Positions 44,109 to 57,000 of a stretch of DNA of 64,000 bases are shown here, in pieces. The notes under the pieces are model-generated. The model saw nothing but the letters and a program-made list of their open reading frames with translations. It ran no database searches and was not told where the DNA came from. The DNA comes from Cordylochernes scorpioides (taxonomy: Eukaryota; Arthropoda; Arachnida; Pseudoscorpiones; Chernetidae), in contig CP092882.1 of assembly GCA_030710605.1 (NCBI GenBank), positions 16,180,062 through 16,244,061 of the forward strand, read 5' to 3'. Each line of letters begins with the position of its first letter. Within the stretch, counting starts at the first letter, position 1. The position numbers were made by a program, and so were the translations under genes.

Positions 44109-44400
44109 TACGAATGACCCGGGCAACGCCCGGGTTTTACCCGATTAAATGCTTTTATTCAAATACTATTCGTTACAATTATAAATTGGCGCCGTGGATG
44201 TCATTCTTTTATAACATATAAATGAGTTTTAAAAATTGTAAAAAAAAAAAAAAAAAATGCATCGGCCGGGAATCTAACCCGGTCCGCCCGCGTGGCAGGC
44301 GAGCATTCTACCACTGAACCACCGATGGTTATGAAAAATCCCATCCGTGAGCTTCAGACAAACAGACAAACAGACAGAATAAGGCAAATATATAAGTAGA
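44109..44400 (-). mobile_element. Short Helitron-like element with tRNA-Gly (type B end)
   Basis: A minimal form of about 290 bp: 5' TCTACTTATATATTTGCC, tRNA-Gly cassette, subterminal block with GGCGCC, and hairpin CCCGGGCGTTGCCCGGG then TCATTCGTA without CTAG. It abuts the 5' end of the neighbour at 44108 head-to-tail. Confidence 0.65.
44258..44328 (-). tRNA. tRNA-Gly(GCC)-derived cassette, copy 4 (damaged B box)
   Basis: The anticodon arm and A box are kept, but the T arm has changes (GGTTAGATTCC for GGTTCGATTCC, and ACC for CCC), so pol III use is doubtful. Confidence 0.7.
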
Positions 44401-44858
44401 TAGCGCACTCAGGCGTCAATGTATCATAAATTCGAGAGGTATTTCATATAATTGAAATACTTATCAATTTTGAGAATTATAATCTCTTGTTCTTTATTAT
44501 TTGACAAATAGAGTTTCGCAAATAATTTTCTATTTCAACCAATATTTCGACATACATGCCATCCATTTATCTAATGGTGGTATTGTGACTATAACTAAGT
44601 AATCAAAAAGGGTTATTCGAAATTATTATGATGCCTTGGATGACCCTATTGTTTTGTCATTTAGAAACACTTAAAATATTGGGACTGACTGGCTTAAAAC
44701 CAAGATGCATGTCAATTCTAAAATGTTGTATTTATTTCGATGGCTACCAAGATCGATTGACTTTTTAAAAATAAAAATATAATTAATAAAGAAAACCACA
44801 AGATATGTTATGAAATACTTTTAAAACGTTTTATTTAAGAGGTTTTGAAATTTATTAT

Positions 44859-45046
44859 CTAGAGATGTATGGTATCTTGGTTTAATGAGTTGCGAAACTG
44901 CAGTCGTTCTCTGCTGAGCTGATACCAGGTCAGTATCTGGGGTTGACGGCGGGCCATGTGTAGCGCCATGAGCAGCAATGTGGCTCCGAGGGCCACTCCC
45001 AATATGGCCACTAGCGTGGTCAACCTGTTGGATGAAGCCTCCTGGC
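44859..45046 (-). CDS. Gene A terminal exon: transmembrane helix and tail
   Basis: Acceptor TAATGTTCCAG before GCCAGG, phase 1. The frame has LTTLVAILGVALGATLLLMA, a single membrane helix, then a stop-transfer MARR and a tail of about 30 residues ending at TAG (44859-44861). AATAAA on the minus strand (44830-44835) is a plausible polyadenylation signal about 24 bp after the stop. No clear endocytosis motif is visible in the tail. Confidence 0.8.
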
Positions 45047-48000
45047 CTGGAACATTAGAAAATATAGTTAAAATGATACTTTACAAATCATAGAATGAGT
45101 GTTTTTTTTTACACATGCAGTTTTTTTAAGAGACAACTGATCTTATATATATTCATCGCAGTAAGGAAGCTCAAATGGAGATCCAATACTCTAGGCAGCA
45201 CAGAACCCAACAACAGCCTCCAGGTCTGACGCATGTCCAGTGGCCACAGATTCGACCATGTCAATATTAGCCTATCACTTAAAAGACGAGTGTGGAATCA
45301 GCCGCGTTCTGAAATAAGTGCTATTGTTTTCAATTTTTATAGCTATGTTGCCTTAATTGTTCTATAGAGATAATTAAAATGTTGTTTAGAGTTTATGTTT
45401 TCCTATGTGTAGATATATTGTTAATAATTAGGATGCTGCTAGTGCTGTGAGGACTGTGATTTTGGCCAAGATTTATACATTTTTTGTTTTCTGTGTGTGT
45501 GAGAAGTTATATATGGCTCTGCAGACTGTCTGTAGTGTTGTCCTGAATAAATGTGATTCACAGAAATTCATTGAATTTAAAATAACTAATTACAACCATG
45601 ATGTGAAAAAAAGGTGCATACATATGTTAATATTTTGGGAGAGGAAATACAAAAAAAATCAATATAATTATTATTTTAAATGACAAGAAAGGCTAAAAGA
45701 ATTGAATTTGAACAAACCATTCATGCTTGTCAGATATTCTTTCGAATCTAGATCATTATTTCCAGGTACTGTACAAACAACAATTTATCCATGAGTACTG
45801 AGAATTATAGAAAGAGGAAGTCAATACAGACCTTTTTCTACTACACATAGGGCGAATCGATATGAATCACATTGGATGTCATTCCAGTGTCCAGAATCAG
45901 CCAGCATCTCCACACAGCGGTCCCCAGAATGATGTTCATCAGTCCAGTTTACATAGTCCAGAGGTGATCCATCACTCCATTCGTATCCTGGAACATAGGT
46001 CCATACAGAATATCTATCCATGTTACTGATTGCACCAAGTAATCCTTGCATTTTCATGATTTGATTGAATATATTTACATCATTCTATTTTGGTATTTTC
46101 AAGCATATCCTATTGGCACATAAATAATTGAAGTCCAATCCCTCCTCTACATGGCGTGGGGGAGAAGCAGCACAAAAAAGGGACTGCCCTGAAGGGCGAA
46201 GTACGGTATCTTGAACTCAGAGTCGCTATGGTAACCGTGAACAGAGAACTCTGAAATGTGGCTGACTAACGGGGCATTGACCCTCCTCTTCATCCATGGA
46301 GAATAGACAAAGCATCACCACTATATGAATAATTAATTAGTTGAAGTGAGTGCACCAAATAATTCTTGACTTTTCATAATTTGATTGGATATGTTAACAT
46401 CATTATCAATATTTCCTATATATATATTGACACAATATTCATTAATTAATTAAAATAAATTTTAACTCTACGAAAATATATTTTTCTAGTTGTTCTCTTC
46501 CTTAATATAAAAAAACTGGTTTTAATTAGGTTCTAAGAAGACCACATTAATATAATTTATTCTCTATATATTTGTTAGTTATAGTGATATAAAAATGTTA
46601 GCTAATTAGTTTCCTTCATTGTTTTTAGCAACACATCTGACCTTTAAAAACCTCTCATGCATTATTTCATGACAGCCTTTAAAATATGTATTTTGGTAAT
46701 TTGAGTATTTTAAAGAATGTTATTTAATATTTTTTGCTATTTGTTGGAGTAGATTATATTAAAAAAAATTAAATATTATTTTAGCATAACGGAATCATAC
46801 TATGATATTGAAAATAAATAAACAACTTACCATCCACAGTTTGGTGCAATCCAATCCACACAGATTCTGACTTGTTAAGATGTGAAAAAATGATTTCATT
46901 TTCTGCAGCATTGTGAATACTAACTTGATTGCCTCCTGCACAACACATTAAACTTGTATTTGTTAATATTATTAGTGAAATTATAAATAGTATCATAATT
47001 ATACCTTTCGAAGGGCTGTTATGCCCAAAGGCTAGTATTGTTTGTGATAAAAAAAAACTTTCCCTCAGAGAATTATATTTTTATCATATTTGTATATTGC
47101 CTATTGTTTATATTATGTTTATTATTTTTTATATACAGTACAACCTCCTTTTAAAATACACCTAATGGCAGAGCTAAGTGTTCTTTATGAGAGGTGTCCT
47201 TTTACCAGAGAGTTGCTAAATTGTAAAAAAGTAATTTTGCAAATAAAAACTGTTCTCTGAAAAGAGGTGTCCACTAATGGAGTGTCCGCTATAGATATTA
47301 GTATAACATTACAATGGTATATCATGACTTGTTCTCTCTCTTGTAATGATTCCCAATTATAATATTTGAGAATTTTTTTTCAATTTGGATGTCTTCAAAT
47401 AGGATAGTCTTTTTTCTTTTTTTTTTTTGAAATATTAAAATAATGACACATTTACGTTTATGTTCGTACTCCAACTGTCGTTGCTTAATTTATGTCCACT
47501 CTGAAGGAAATTTTCTATTCGAGCTAGAGAGAATATTAATATTAATGTTTTATGAACAGATTAATAAATCTGATATTTATATTTTGACACTCTGTATACA
47601 TATTTCTGCATACATTATTGCTTCACTTGTACTTTATAAATAACAGTTTGTTCTTGTGCTTTAAATACATTTCTGTGTCATCCTGTGTTACCTCATTGTC
47701 TATGTCACAATATAATAACAGTCTTGAATATCGCTTAAATATTTATTTTAATATATATTTATATATACACAACATCGAAGTAGTGTATTGTCATAACAAA
47801 AATGTACCTGTCCCATAAATGTCTATAATACCTCGGCAAGAGGGTTGTGTACCTAAATACCTAAATATTGCGGCTAATGTTTATAAATTTCCCGCCTTGA
47901 GCGCGCGCCATCTATCGGAGCTTAGTTGCACAAAACCTGCCGAGCTGCCAATGTATTACAGGCTATATTTATTTTTGGCTATGACAATATATTTTCAAGA

Positions 48001-51000
48001 TTCATTTCTAAAACTAAAATATAGTTGGAAAAAAGTACAAATTCGTTATTCTACTGGAATAAGGTGCAAATATTATGAAAAATAAAAGGTTGCACATTAA
48101 TGAGATGCCTTTTTTATTCTTGCCAGCTTTACCAGAGCTGCGTCATTCTCACTGAAACTACTCATCGCTATCGTAGAAGTTACCTCAATATCAACTTTAT
48201 CAGAGCTACCAATATTTCAAAATTCACTCACCCAAATTCAAGCAACGATACAAGGCTTCTATCCCTACTTGACGCTCAGGAATTAACATAAAACAATGAT
48301 CCAGCCCCCAATCTTCCCATTCCCTGTCTTTTTCTTGTGATGATGGACAGAAAATATTTTCAGGTGACGAGGATATGTATTGCTTCTTCTTCTTAGTTCC
48401 ATTTATGGTATCTGCAACATTCAATTTTCTGTTAAACCATCAAACTATCCTGCATTAATATATGAATATAGAAATGCTATTGTTTGAATATATTTAGTCA
48501 ATCTTCAACTTGAATGATCAATACTGAGTGTTTTAATGAAAATACCTTATGTGAAATAGCACCAAAAATTATAAATTGAAAGAACTGCTCAAATCGGCTT
48601 GAAACAATCAAATCAAATAAAGAAAAACATAATGTATTGTTTAATTTCTATATCTTTTCTAAAAAAACATCTATAATTTAGTTCAATGAAAATTTATATT
48701 TTATATATGTAAATTTCTGGAATATCTTATTATATATATAGTAAGAGATATAGTTGTCAGAATTTTAAAATATGTAATAAATTAATTCAGAGATTGAGAA
48801 AAATATTTGTGAATATAAAAAAGTGTATTTGTTGGGAATATACTGTTTTTAGGAAAAATAATTTTAAATTTCATGTGCTTACTTTGACAAATATATCCTA
48901 ACTGACTGTCACAATTGAAGGTTTGCCATTTGAAGAAAGGAGGCGTGGCAGCTACGCAGTGATTGGGTGAGGAAGTGGGCTGGCCAATGTCCCAGGCAGC
49001 AAAAAGGAGGGGCTCATTTGAACGCCAAAGGAACTGCCCACTCTCGAAACTTCTCCTTAGCCCCACCCACAATGGAATGGGGATCTCTAGGCTCAAATAT
49101 GAGATTGCGTACTGGAACAGAACATTCTCAATTTCAAGAAGCTGAGAATTTTGTTCTTGGCATTTCTGAACTGCTTCATTCCACCTAACATTAGTACCAT
49201 ACACCACATTCAGGCAGAGGTTTTTGTAGCGTATCCAACCATTGTCACATTGTCCAAATATTTTGACTGGATCTGTGAGGTTTGGATCTGAAACACAGCA
49301 TATGTTATATTCCACATCAAGATATAACAATTATTATTTATCTAATTTTAAAAAATCATTAGAACCTTTATTATGATTTCCAATTTTTTTATAAATATAT
49401 TATAATAAATATTTCGAAATTTGGTATAGGTTATAGAATAAACTTCTATTGTTTCACTACATAACATAGATTAAAATACACTTTGATATTATAAAATACC
49501 AAACAGTTTCTATCAGAAGGTTAAATTATGTGCTCTGAATTTTAAAATTATGAAACAGCTAGAGGGATTGCCTTTTTTTAGACATGATTTCAAAATAAAG
49601 ATTATTTTGAAAAATTTGGATACTATTTGTATTTTTGCTATTTTTCACAATTTTGAATCTCACAGAGATGAGTATATCTGATTTGCGTGGTATATAATGA
49701 AAAAAAAACTACTTTTTTCTTTTTGAGGGAAAAATTTCTTTGATTTAGGACAAGCTAGAAAACATGTACATAGTACAACAGCACATACATATGAAAAATA
49801 TTGTAGCAAAGTATTTATTATTTTTTTACCAGAGTATCATTTTTTTATGTTTCTATTTTGTTACTCTGTAAAATTCCCTCAATTATTATCATTTGTTTAT
49901 CATTATAGTTTGTTCTTGCTTTAAATAAATTGCTCTATCATACATGACAACTCCAGGAATCCAGGTTACCTCAAGAAAAAGATAGAGCTGTGTCATCCTG
50001 AAGTTTGACTTTCCTAATTTTCCACGTGGCAAAATTTCAGACTTTAAAGATGCCATAGTGGTCAGGTATAAACTCTATATTAGAATTTGCAATTTACTTT
50101 TAAATGAAGCAATAGTCGCAGCCCTATCGAGCGTGTACATCTGGCGTAATGAGAAGCCAAAATTCTATAAAACGTTGACAGGTGGTTGGGATTGGACTTA
50201 ATTATTTATTTATTTTAAATTTTTATGATCAAATTCTAACATACCTTTGTAAGAAAAAAATAATGAAAAAAAAATATATAAAAAGGTCAGGTTTTGAAAT
50301 CAAAAATAAAAATGGCATATCCTGACCAGGAGCACATGTGCTTTACAGAAGGCAGAGCGCCATCTGGTGGAACAGAAATAAACTAAACATTGAAATAGCC
50401 TGTTCCCTGATATTTGGTCAACCCAATTTTTAATAAATCTGTAAAGCACAAGTGCTCCTGGTCAGGATATGCCATTTTTATTTTTTATTCAAACAACTGA
50501 CCTATTTATTTTTTTTCTTTCTTTTTTTCAAGTGTTGAGCGTATTTACGCAAGTTTGGCCTTAAATACCCATTTCTTGGTTTTTCAAAAAGCCACTGGGA
50601 CCAAAAAACCTTTTGGTCGCATGTGGTATAGCCTACTCCACGCTGACGAGCGCCAAAAGCGCGAAACGCGTTCGTGGATGGCTTTTCTTGATTTATCAAG
50701 TATTTGGGTTGGCCAAATATCAGGGAACAGGTTAAATCAATGTTTATTTGATTTCTGTTCCACCAGATGGCGCTCTGCCTTCTGTAAAGCATATGTGCTC
50801 CTGGTCAGGAAATGCCATTTTTATTTTTGATACCTTTGTATATTAACTTGATCCAGTTTACAAGGCAATGATACTAATATTAATATTTAGGTGATGGTCT
50901 GAAATACACTGAATAAAAGTATATATATGTTATGAATAATTTGTTTGTTATTAGAGAAAGGGTTGATAAGACAAAGAATCGATAAGATAAAAGGTTGGTT

Positions 51001-54000
51001 CAGTAGTGATAAGAAACAGATAATTATTTACCATCAAGTAGCTTTTATTTTCAATTGCTTGAGTAAATATTAACATTAATTATTTTCACATTATATAGAA
51101 TTTATAAAGTTAATCCTATATTAGTGATTCAAAAGATAGACTATAGAATAACTTGAAGTTATTCCAAAAACGATGATAACCAAAAGTAGAAATATCAATG
51201 AATAAAATAAAATATATATTTTTTAGATATATAAATATTCGAGTTTTTGGATTATATAATATATATATATAAAGGTGGAAATAATATAATCATCAAATAT
51301 AATTTGAAAAATCGGCCCATTTAACGTTTTATATAAATTCATACAAAACTAACTAATACTCAAAATTTGAATAAATAAATTTTTATAAATGACTGCGGCG
51401 TATAATTATAAAGCTATACAACCAGTTTTACCGCATAAGTTTCTTTTATTTATGAAAAATCATTTTTAATTTCAAAGAGAAATAATTTAATATTTCTAAC
51501 TTTTGGATGACGTATGAAAAGGTTGAATATATGAAGAGTGATTTTGTTTTAATTTTTTCCAAATATCAAAGTGTGTAAAATTTTTATTGAAAAATAATGG
51601 ACTTAATCTTTATTTGTATATTCATATTGGGAGTGTGTTTTAGTTATTGCGGGTTTATTTTTCAGAAATTAAATTTTTATTGTGAGAATTGGTCAAGCAT
51701 TCAATGCTCGAAGAATTGTCCGCTAGCCACTACTTTTTTTTCCATTGTGGAAAAAGATCGGTTCATTGGTCGCTCTACATTCATAGATCCATTTTTTGAG
51801 TTCATCGTAATTGGAGAAGTGCTGGTCACATCCAGGCCATGTTGCATTGATCAGAAGAGATAAAAATTGGAAGTAGCAATTCTGGGTTATACAAGGTATG
51901 TCCCATAAATTCCCGGACTGGGTCCATAAAAAAAAAAAAGAAAAATGTAAATAAATTTGACTGTTTATTATAGAAAAAAATATCTGGCAACACCGTGGTA
52001 CCAATATCGAGGCGATACGTGCGCACGCGCCAAGGTCATTCTAATTTATTTAAAGGTTAAACCTAGCGCTGCGGCGATTTTACAATGGAACAAAAATTGA
52101 TGCAGAGGATTTGCATAGAATTTTGTGTGAAACTTCAAATATCAGCAACCGGAACTTTAGAAATGCTTAATAATCAAACTTTTTTGAATGGAATTTCTAG
52201 ATTTAAAGCTGGCAGAATTTCCATTGTAGATGATCCTCGTCAAGGACGCCCAAAATTTCAAAGGACTGATGAAAATGTGCAAAAATCACCGATTTGATAA
52301 AAGAAAATCCTCGAACCACTTTGCTGGAGCTAGAGCAAGACACAGGCATCTCTAAAACAACGATTGGAAGGATCGTAACCGAAGATTTGAAGCTCAAAAA
52401 GACTCCTGCAAAATTCATCCCAAGATTCCTCACTAATGAGCAAAACATGTGTCGGCTTACAACCTGGGAGGACATGTTGGAAATGACAAGAACGGATCCG
52501 GAATGGAAAGACAAGATAATCACAGGCGACGAGACATGGGTCTATGGCTATGACTCTGAAACCAAGCGTCAATCTGCCGAGTGGAGAGGTCAGGATAAGC
52601 CTAGACCCAAAAAATCCAGGATATTGAAATCCAGAAACAAGGTATTGCTGGTCGTTTTTTTGGATAACAAGGGCATTGTTAATCACGAGTATCTTCCTGC
52701 AGGCCAAACAGTTATTAAGGAAATGTATTTGGGCATTCTTCGCCGTCTAAGACGAGCGATTCGAATAAAAAGGCCAGAAAAATGAACTAATGGTGACTGA
52801 ATCCTACACCATGACAATGCCCGCCCTCACACAGCGCAATTGGTGACGAGTTTTTTTGGCGAAAAACGGGACACAAATCCTACCTCAACCACCCTATTCC
52901 CTAGACATCGCACCAAATGACTTTTTCCTGTTCCCCAAACTTAAAGCAGTTCTAAAAGGAAGACATTTTGACACCAGGGATGACATAATAGAAAAATCGC
53001 TGTTGGCATTGAAGAGCATTCCAAAAGAGGCCTATAAAAGCTGTTTCGACAATTGGGAGAAACGATGGCGCTGGTGCGTTGAAGCAAGGGGGGATTACTT
53101 TGAAAAGTTTTAATACTTTTTTTTTTTTTAAATGTCATACCTTTTTTTTTATGCATCCAGTCCGGGAACTTATGGGACATACCTTGTATGTCGGATTGAG
53201 TAGGACTTACCATTTGAACGATTCTTAGTATGTTTCAATGGGTGTGGCAGCATGTGGCCGATCATTTTCGTTTTTATTAATCATCTATAATCACTTTTAA
53301 TGTCTATTGTCGTATTGCAGACGTTTTTCTCGCAATGCACGGCTCAAACACAATTGTCTCTGGAAGACGTTTCCTGTGAACCTCTCGTTTGGTTGTAGCA
53401 AATCATAATATACCACTCCTAGCGGGTCCAACCAAATACACAGCATAATCTTCTCGCCATGAATATTCGGCTTGGCCGTTTTAATGAGGAACAGCAAAGG
53501 TGATCATAAGTTGCCCGACGTGTTGAATTATCGTAATGGAACCACTTTTCATCTCCAATTACAATTCGATGCAAAACGCATTCATTTTCTTACGTTGGAG
53601 CAGTTATTCACACGTGAAAAAATGTATTTCGCAATCTCTAAGCTTCAGTTCATATGACACCTAATTTCCTACCTTTCGGATCAATCCCTTTTCTTTTATG
53701 CGAAGTAAAATGGCTGAATGAGTTGAGTTTTTGCGAGTTCCCTTTGCGTTTATGATTTTCATCGAGACTTTGCCTCTAATTCTTTCTCCTCAAATTTTAG
53801 TGGCGTTCCAGGGTTTTCTTCATCTTCAAAATCAAATTTGCAACTTTTAAACCATGCAAACCACTTCTAGCACGTTTTTAAAACTAGATTATGGTCACCA
53901 TGAACTTACACTAAAATATTATGACTCTCAGCAGCTTTTTTTCTTCATATTAAAGTAATTAGTAAAACTACCCGCAAAAACACATTATCTGGAACAAAAG

Positions 54001-57000
54001 TTGATATTTTACGAGAGAATTGTAAATTGTAAATACGCTGCTGTATCAACTCATAAGCATAAATAAATAAATTACGAGAGAACAGAAACCAGACATTTAC
54101 ACCTCAGAAAGATGACAGTTACTGAAAATGGAACTCTTATGCTGACACTTAAAAATGATCGTGTGTCAGATTAAAACATTGGAATAATAAACAAGTAGAA
54201 CCATCTTTATCAAAACCTCATGAACTTATTTATACTCCTAATATATTTTGTCTAAAATTTGGATTTATTTTAACTTTTAATTATTATGTCATTAATATAG
54301 AAATATTTTTGGCTCTTAATGATATATGAATATTAATATTGGGGCAAAACTAGAATAAAAAATATGTAGATAAAAGAGTTTTTATAAAAGATATTAATAA
54401 AATATGCACTAAAAAGATAAAAGAAATACTTCATTCATTGCCATTGAATGTTCAGAGCTATATGAGTCAAAATAAGAGCTACAGGGGACTATTAATATAT
54501 ATATATATATTGAGTTAAAAAGTAAAATATTTAATGACACATAAATATTCAGTTACCTTATATCAGTGTTGGGCAAATATTAATTAAAATGATTTATTAA
54601 AGATTAACAATTGATTAATTGTTAATTGTAATTTTCACAATTAACAATTAACCAATTGTTAATTGTATTTTTACAATTAACAATTAATTAATTGTTAATT
54701 GCACTTTTCTAATTAACAATTAATTAATTGTTAATTGCACTTCAATTTAATTGAAAAATAATTTTTTAATGCCCAACACTGCATTTCAGTACCACTCTCT
54801 TCTCGAACATGCTGTCCGACAATTTGTGACTCTTTGGCAGATTTGTCATTGTCGCAAAAGAAAAAAGGCGTTCAACTGCAGCTGACGATGGTAAAGGTGT
54901 GTTGTATTTAATAAAAACACTTTTTATCTCAGGCAGTGTTGGGCAAATATTAATTAAAATTATTTATTAAAGATTAACAATTGATTAATTGTTAATTGTA
55001 ATTTTCACAATTAACAATTAATCAATTGTTAATTGTATTTTTACAATTAACAATTAATTAATTGTTAATTGTATTCATACAATTAACAATTAATTAATTG
55101 TTAATTGCACTTTTCTAATTAACAATTAATTAATTGTTAATTGCACTTCAATTTAATTGAAAAATAATTTTTTAATGCCCAACACTGCCTTATATTAAAT
55201 CACGTTTCGTTCATACAAGGTATGTCCCATAAGTTCCCGGACTGGGTCCATAAAAAAAAAAGGTAAGATTTTTTAAAATTTTTTATTAAAACTTTTCAAA
55301 GTAATCCCCCCTTGCTTCAACGCACCAGCGCCATCGTTTCTCCCAATTGTCGAAACAGTTTTTATAAGCCTCTTTTGGAATGCTCTTCAATGCTAACGAT
55401 GATTTTTCTATTATGTCATCCCTGGTGTCAAAATGTCTTCCTTTTAGAACTGCTTTAAGTTTGGGGAACAGGAAAAGGCCATTTGTTGCGATGTCAGGGA
55501 AATAGGGTGGTTGAAGTAGGATTTGTGTCCCGTTTTTCGCCAAAAAGCTAGTCATCAAGTGCGCTGTGTGAGGGCGAGCATTGTCATGGTGTAGGATCCA
55601 GCCACCATTAATCCATTTTTCTGGCCTTTTTTTTCGAATCGCTTCCTTTAGACGGCGAAGAATGCCCAAATACATATCCTTGATAACTGTTTGGCCTGCA
55701 GGAAGATATTTCGTGATGAAAAATGCCCTTTTTATCCAAAAAAGCGACCAGCAACACCTTGTTTCTGGATTTCAATAATCTGGATTTTTTGGGTCTAAGC
55801 TCACCCTGACATCTCCACTCGGCAGATTGATGCTTGGTTTCAGGAACATAGCCATAGACCCATGTCTCGTAGCCTGTGATTATCTTGTCTTTCCATTCCG
55901 GATCCGTTCTTGTAATTTCTAACATGTCCTCACAGGTTGCAAGCCGACACAGTTTTTGCTCATTAGTGAGGAATCTTGGGATGAATTTTGCAGGAGTCTT
56001 TTTGATTTGGTTACGATCCTTCCAATCGTTGTTTTAGAGATGCCTGTGTCCTGCTCTAGCTCCAGCAAAGTAGTTCGAGGATTTTCTTTTATCAAATCGG
56101 TGATTTTTTGCACATTTTCATCATTCCTTTGAAATTTTTGGGCGTCCTTGACGAAGATCATCTTCAATGGAAATTCTGCCAGCTTTAAATATAGAATGCA
56201 ATTTAAAAACAATTGTTCTCTTTGGGGAATGCTTTATTAAGCATTTAAAAAGTTTCGGTTGCTGACATTTGAAGTTTCACACAAAATTATATGCAAATCC
56301 TCTGCTTCAATTTTCGTTCCATCGTAAAATCGCCGCAGCGCTATGTGTAACCTTTAAATAAATTAGAATAACTTTGGGGCGCGTGCACGTACCGCCTCGA
56401 TATTGGTACCACCGTGTAGCCAGATATTTTTTCTATAATAAACAGTCAAATTCATTTACATTTTTCATTTATTTATTTTTTTATGGACCCAGTCCGGGAA
56501 CTTATGGGACATACCTTGTATGTCTTAATGATCGCCCCCTGATATACATGTAATTGTTCAATAGAGGTAGTATATGTATTTTTATCTTTCCTTGTTACTT
56601 CACTTCTGTTAATTCAATATATTACATGTCCTTACAGCATTACCTCTGTTCTTTCGGCAGCTGAAGTACCTGGTGAGATCACAAAGGACATTCTCCCATC
56701 TCCCCAGCTGTCCATGTCTGTAGGTCGCTACCACACACGTCTACCTAGGAGTTTTCAACGACTGTCATTAAAGTATTGTCGTCACCTTGTCAGGATTGTC
56801 ATTCACTGGATATCCTGGAGCCCAGTATGAGAAGTCCATTGGAGTACTATCAGACCATTTCCAGGATCCTGAAGTCCATCTTAGTCCCAGCCATACACCT
56901 TCCCTGCCCAAGATAATGAGAGAATTGATGACAGCTGTACACAATAACTCAAGTTGTCATACTAGCACTATAATACACTTCCATGTAATCAGTGGACTAA

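Noticed and set aside
45447-45683. 78-codon plus-strand frame in the intron of gene A
   Set aside because: Low-complexity AT-rich translation without motif. It lies antisense in an intron.
46140-46330. GC-richer intronic block in gene A as an extra exon
   Set aside because: No lectin motif and no phase-compatible splice pair. The flanking exons f and g already join perfectly.
47443-48291. Several 60-88-codon plus-strand frames between gene A exons
   Set aside because: Short frames expected by chance. Part overlaps exon e of gene A on the other strand.
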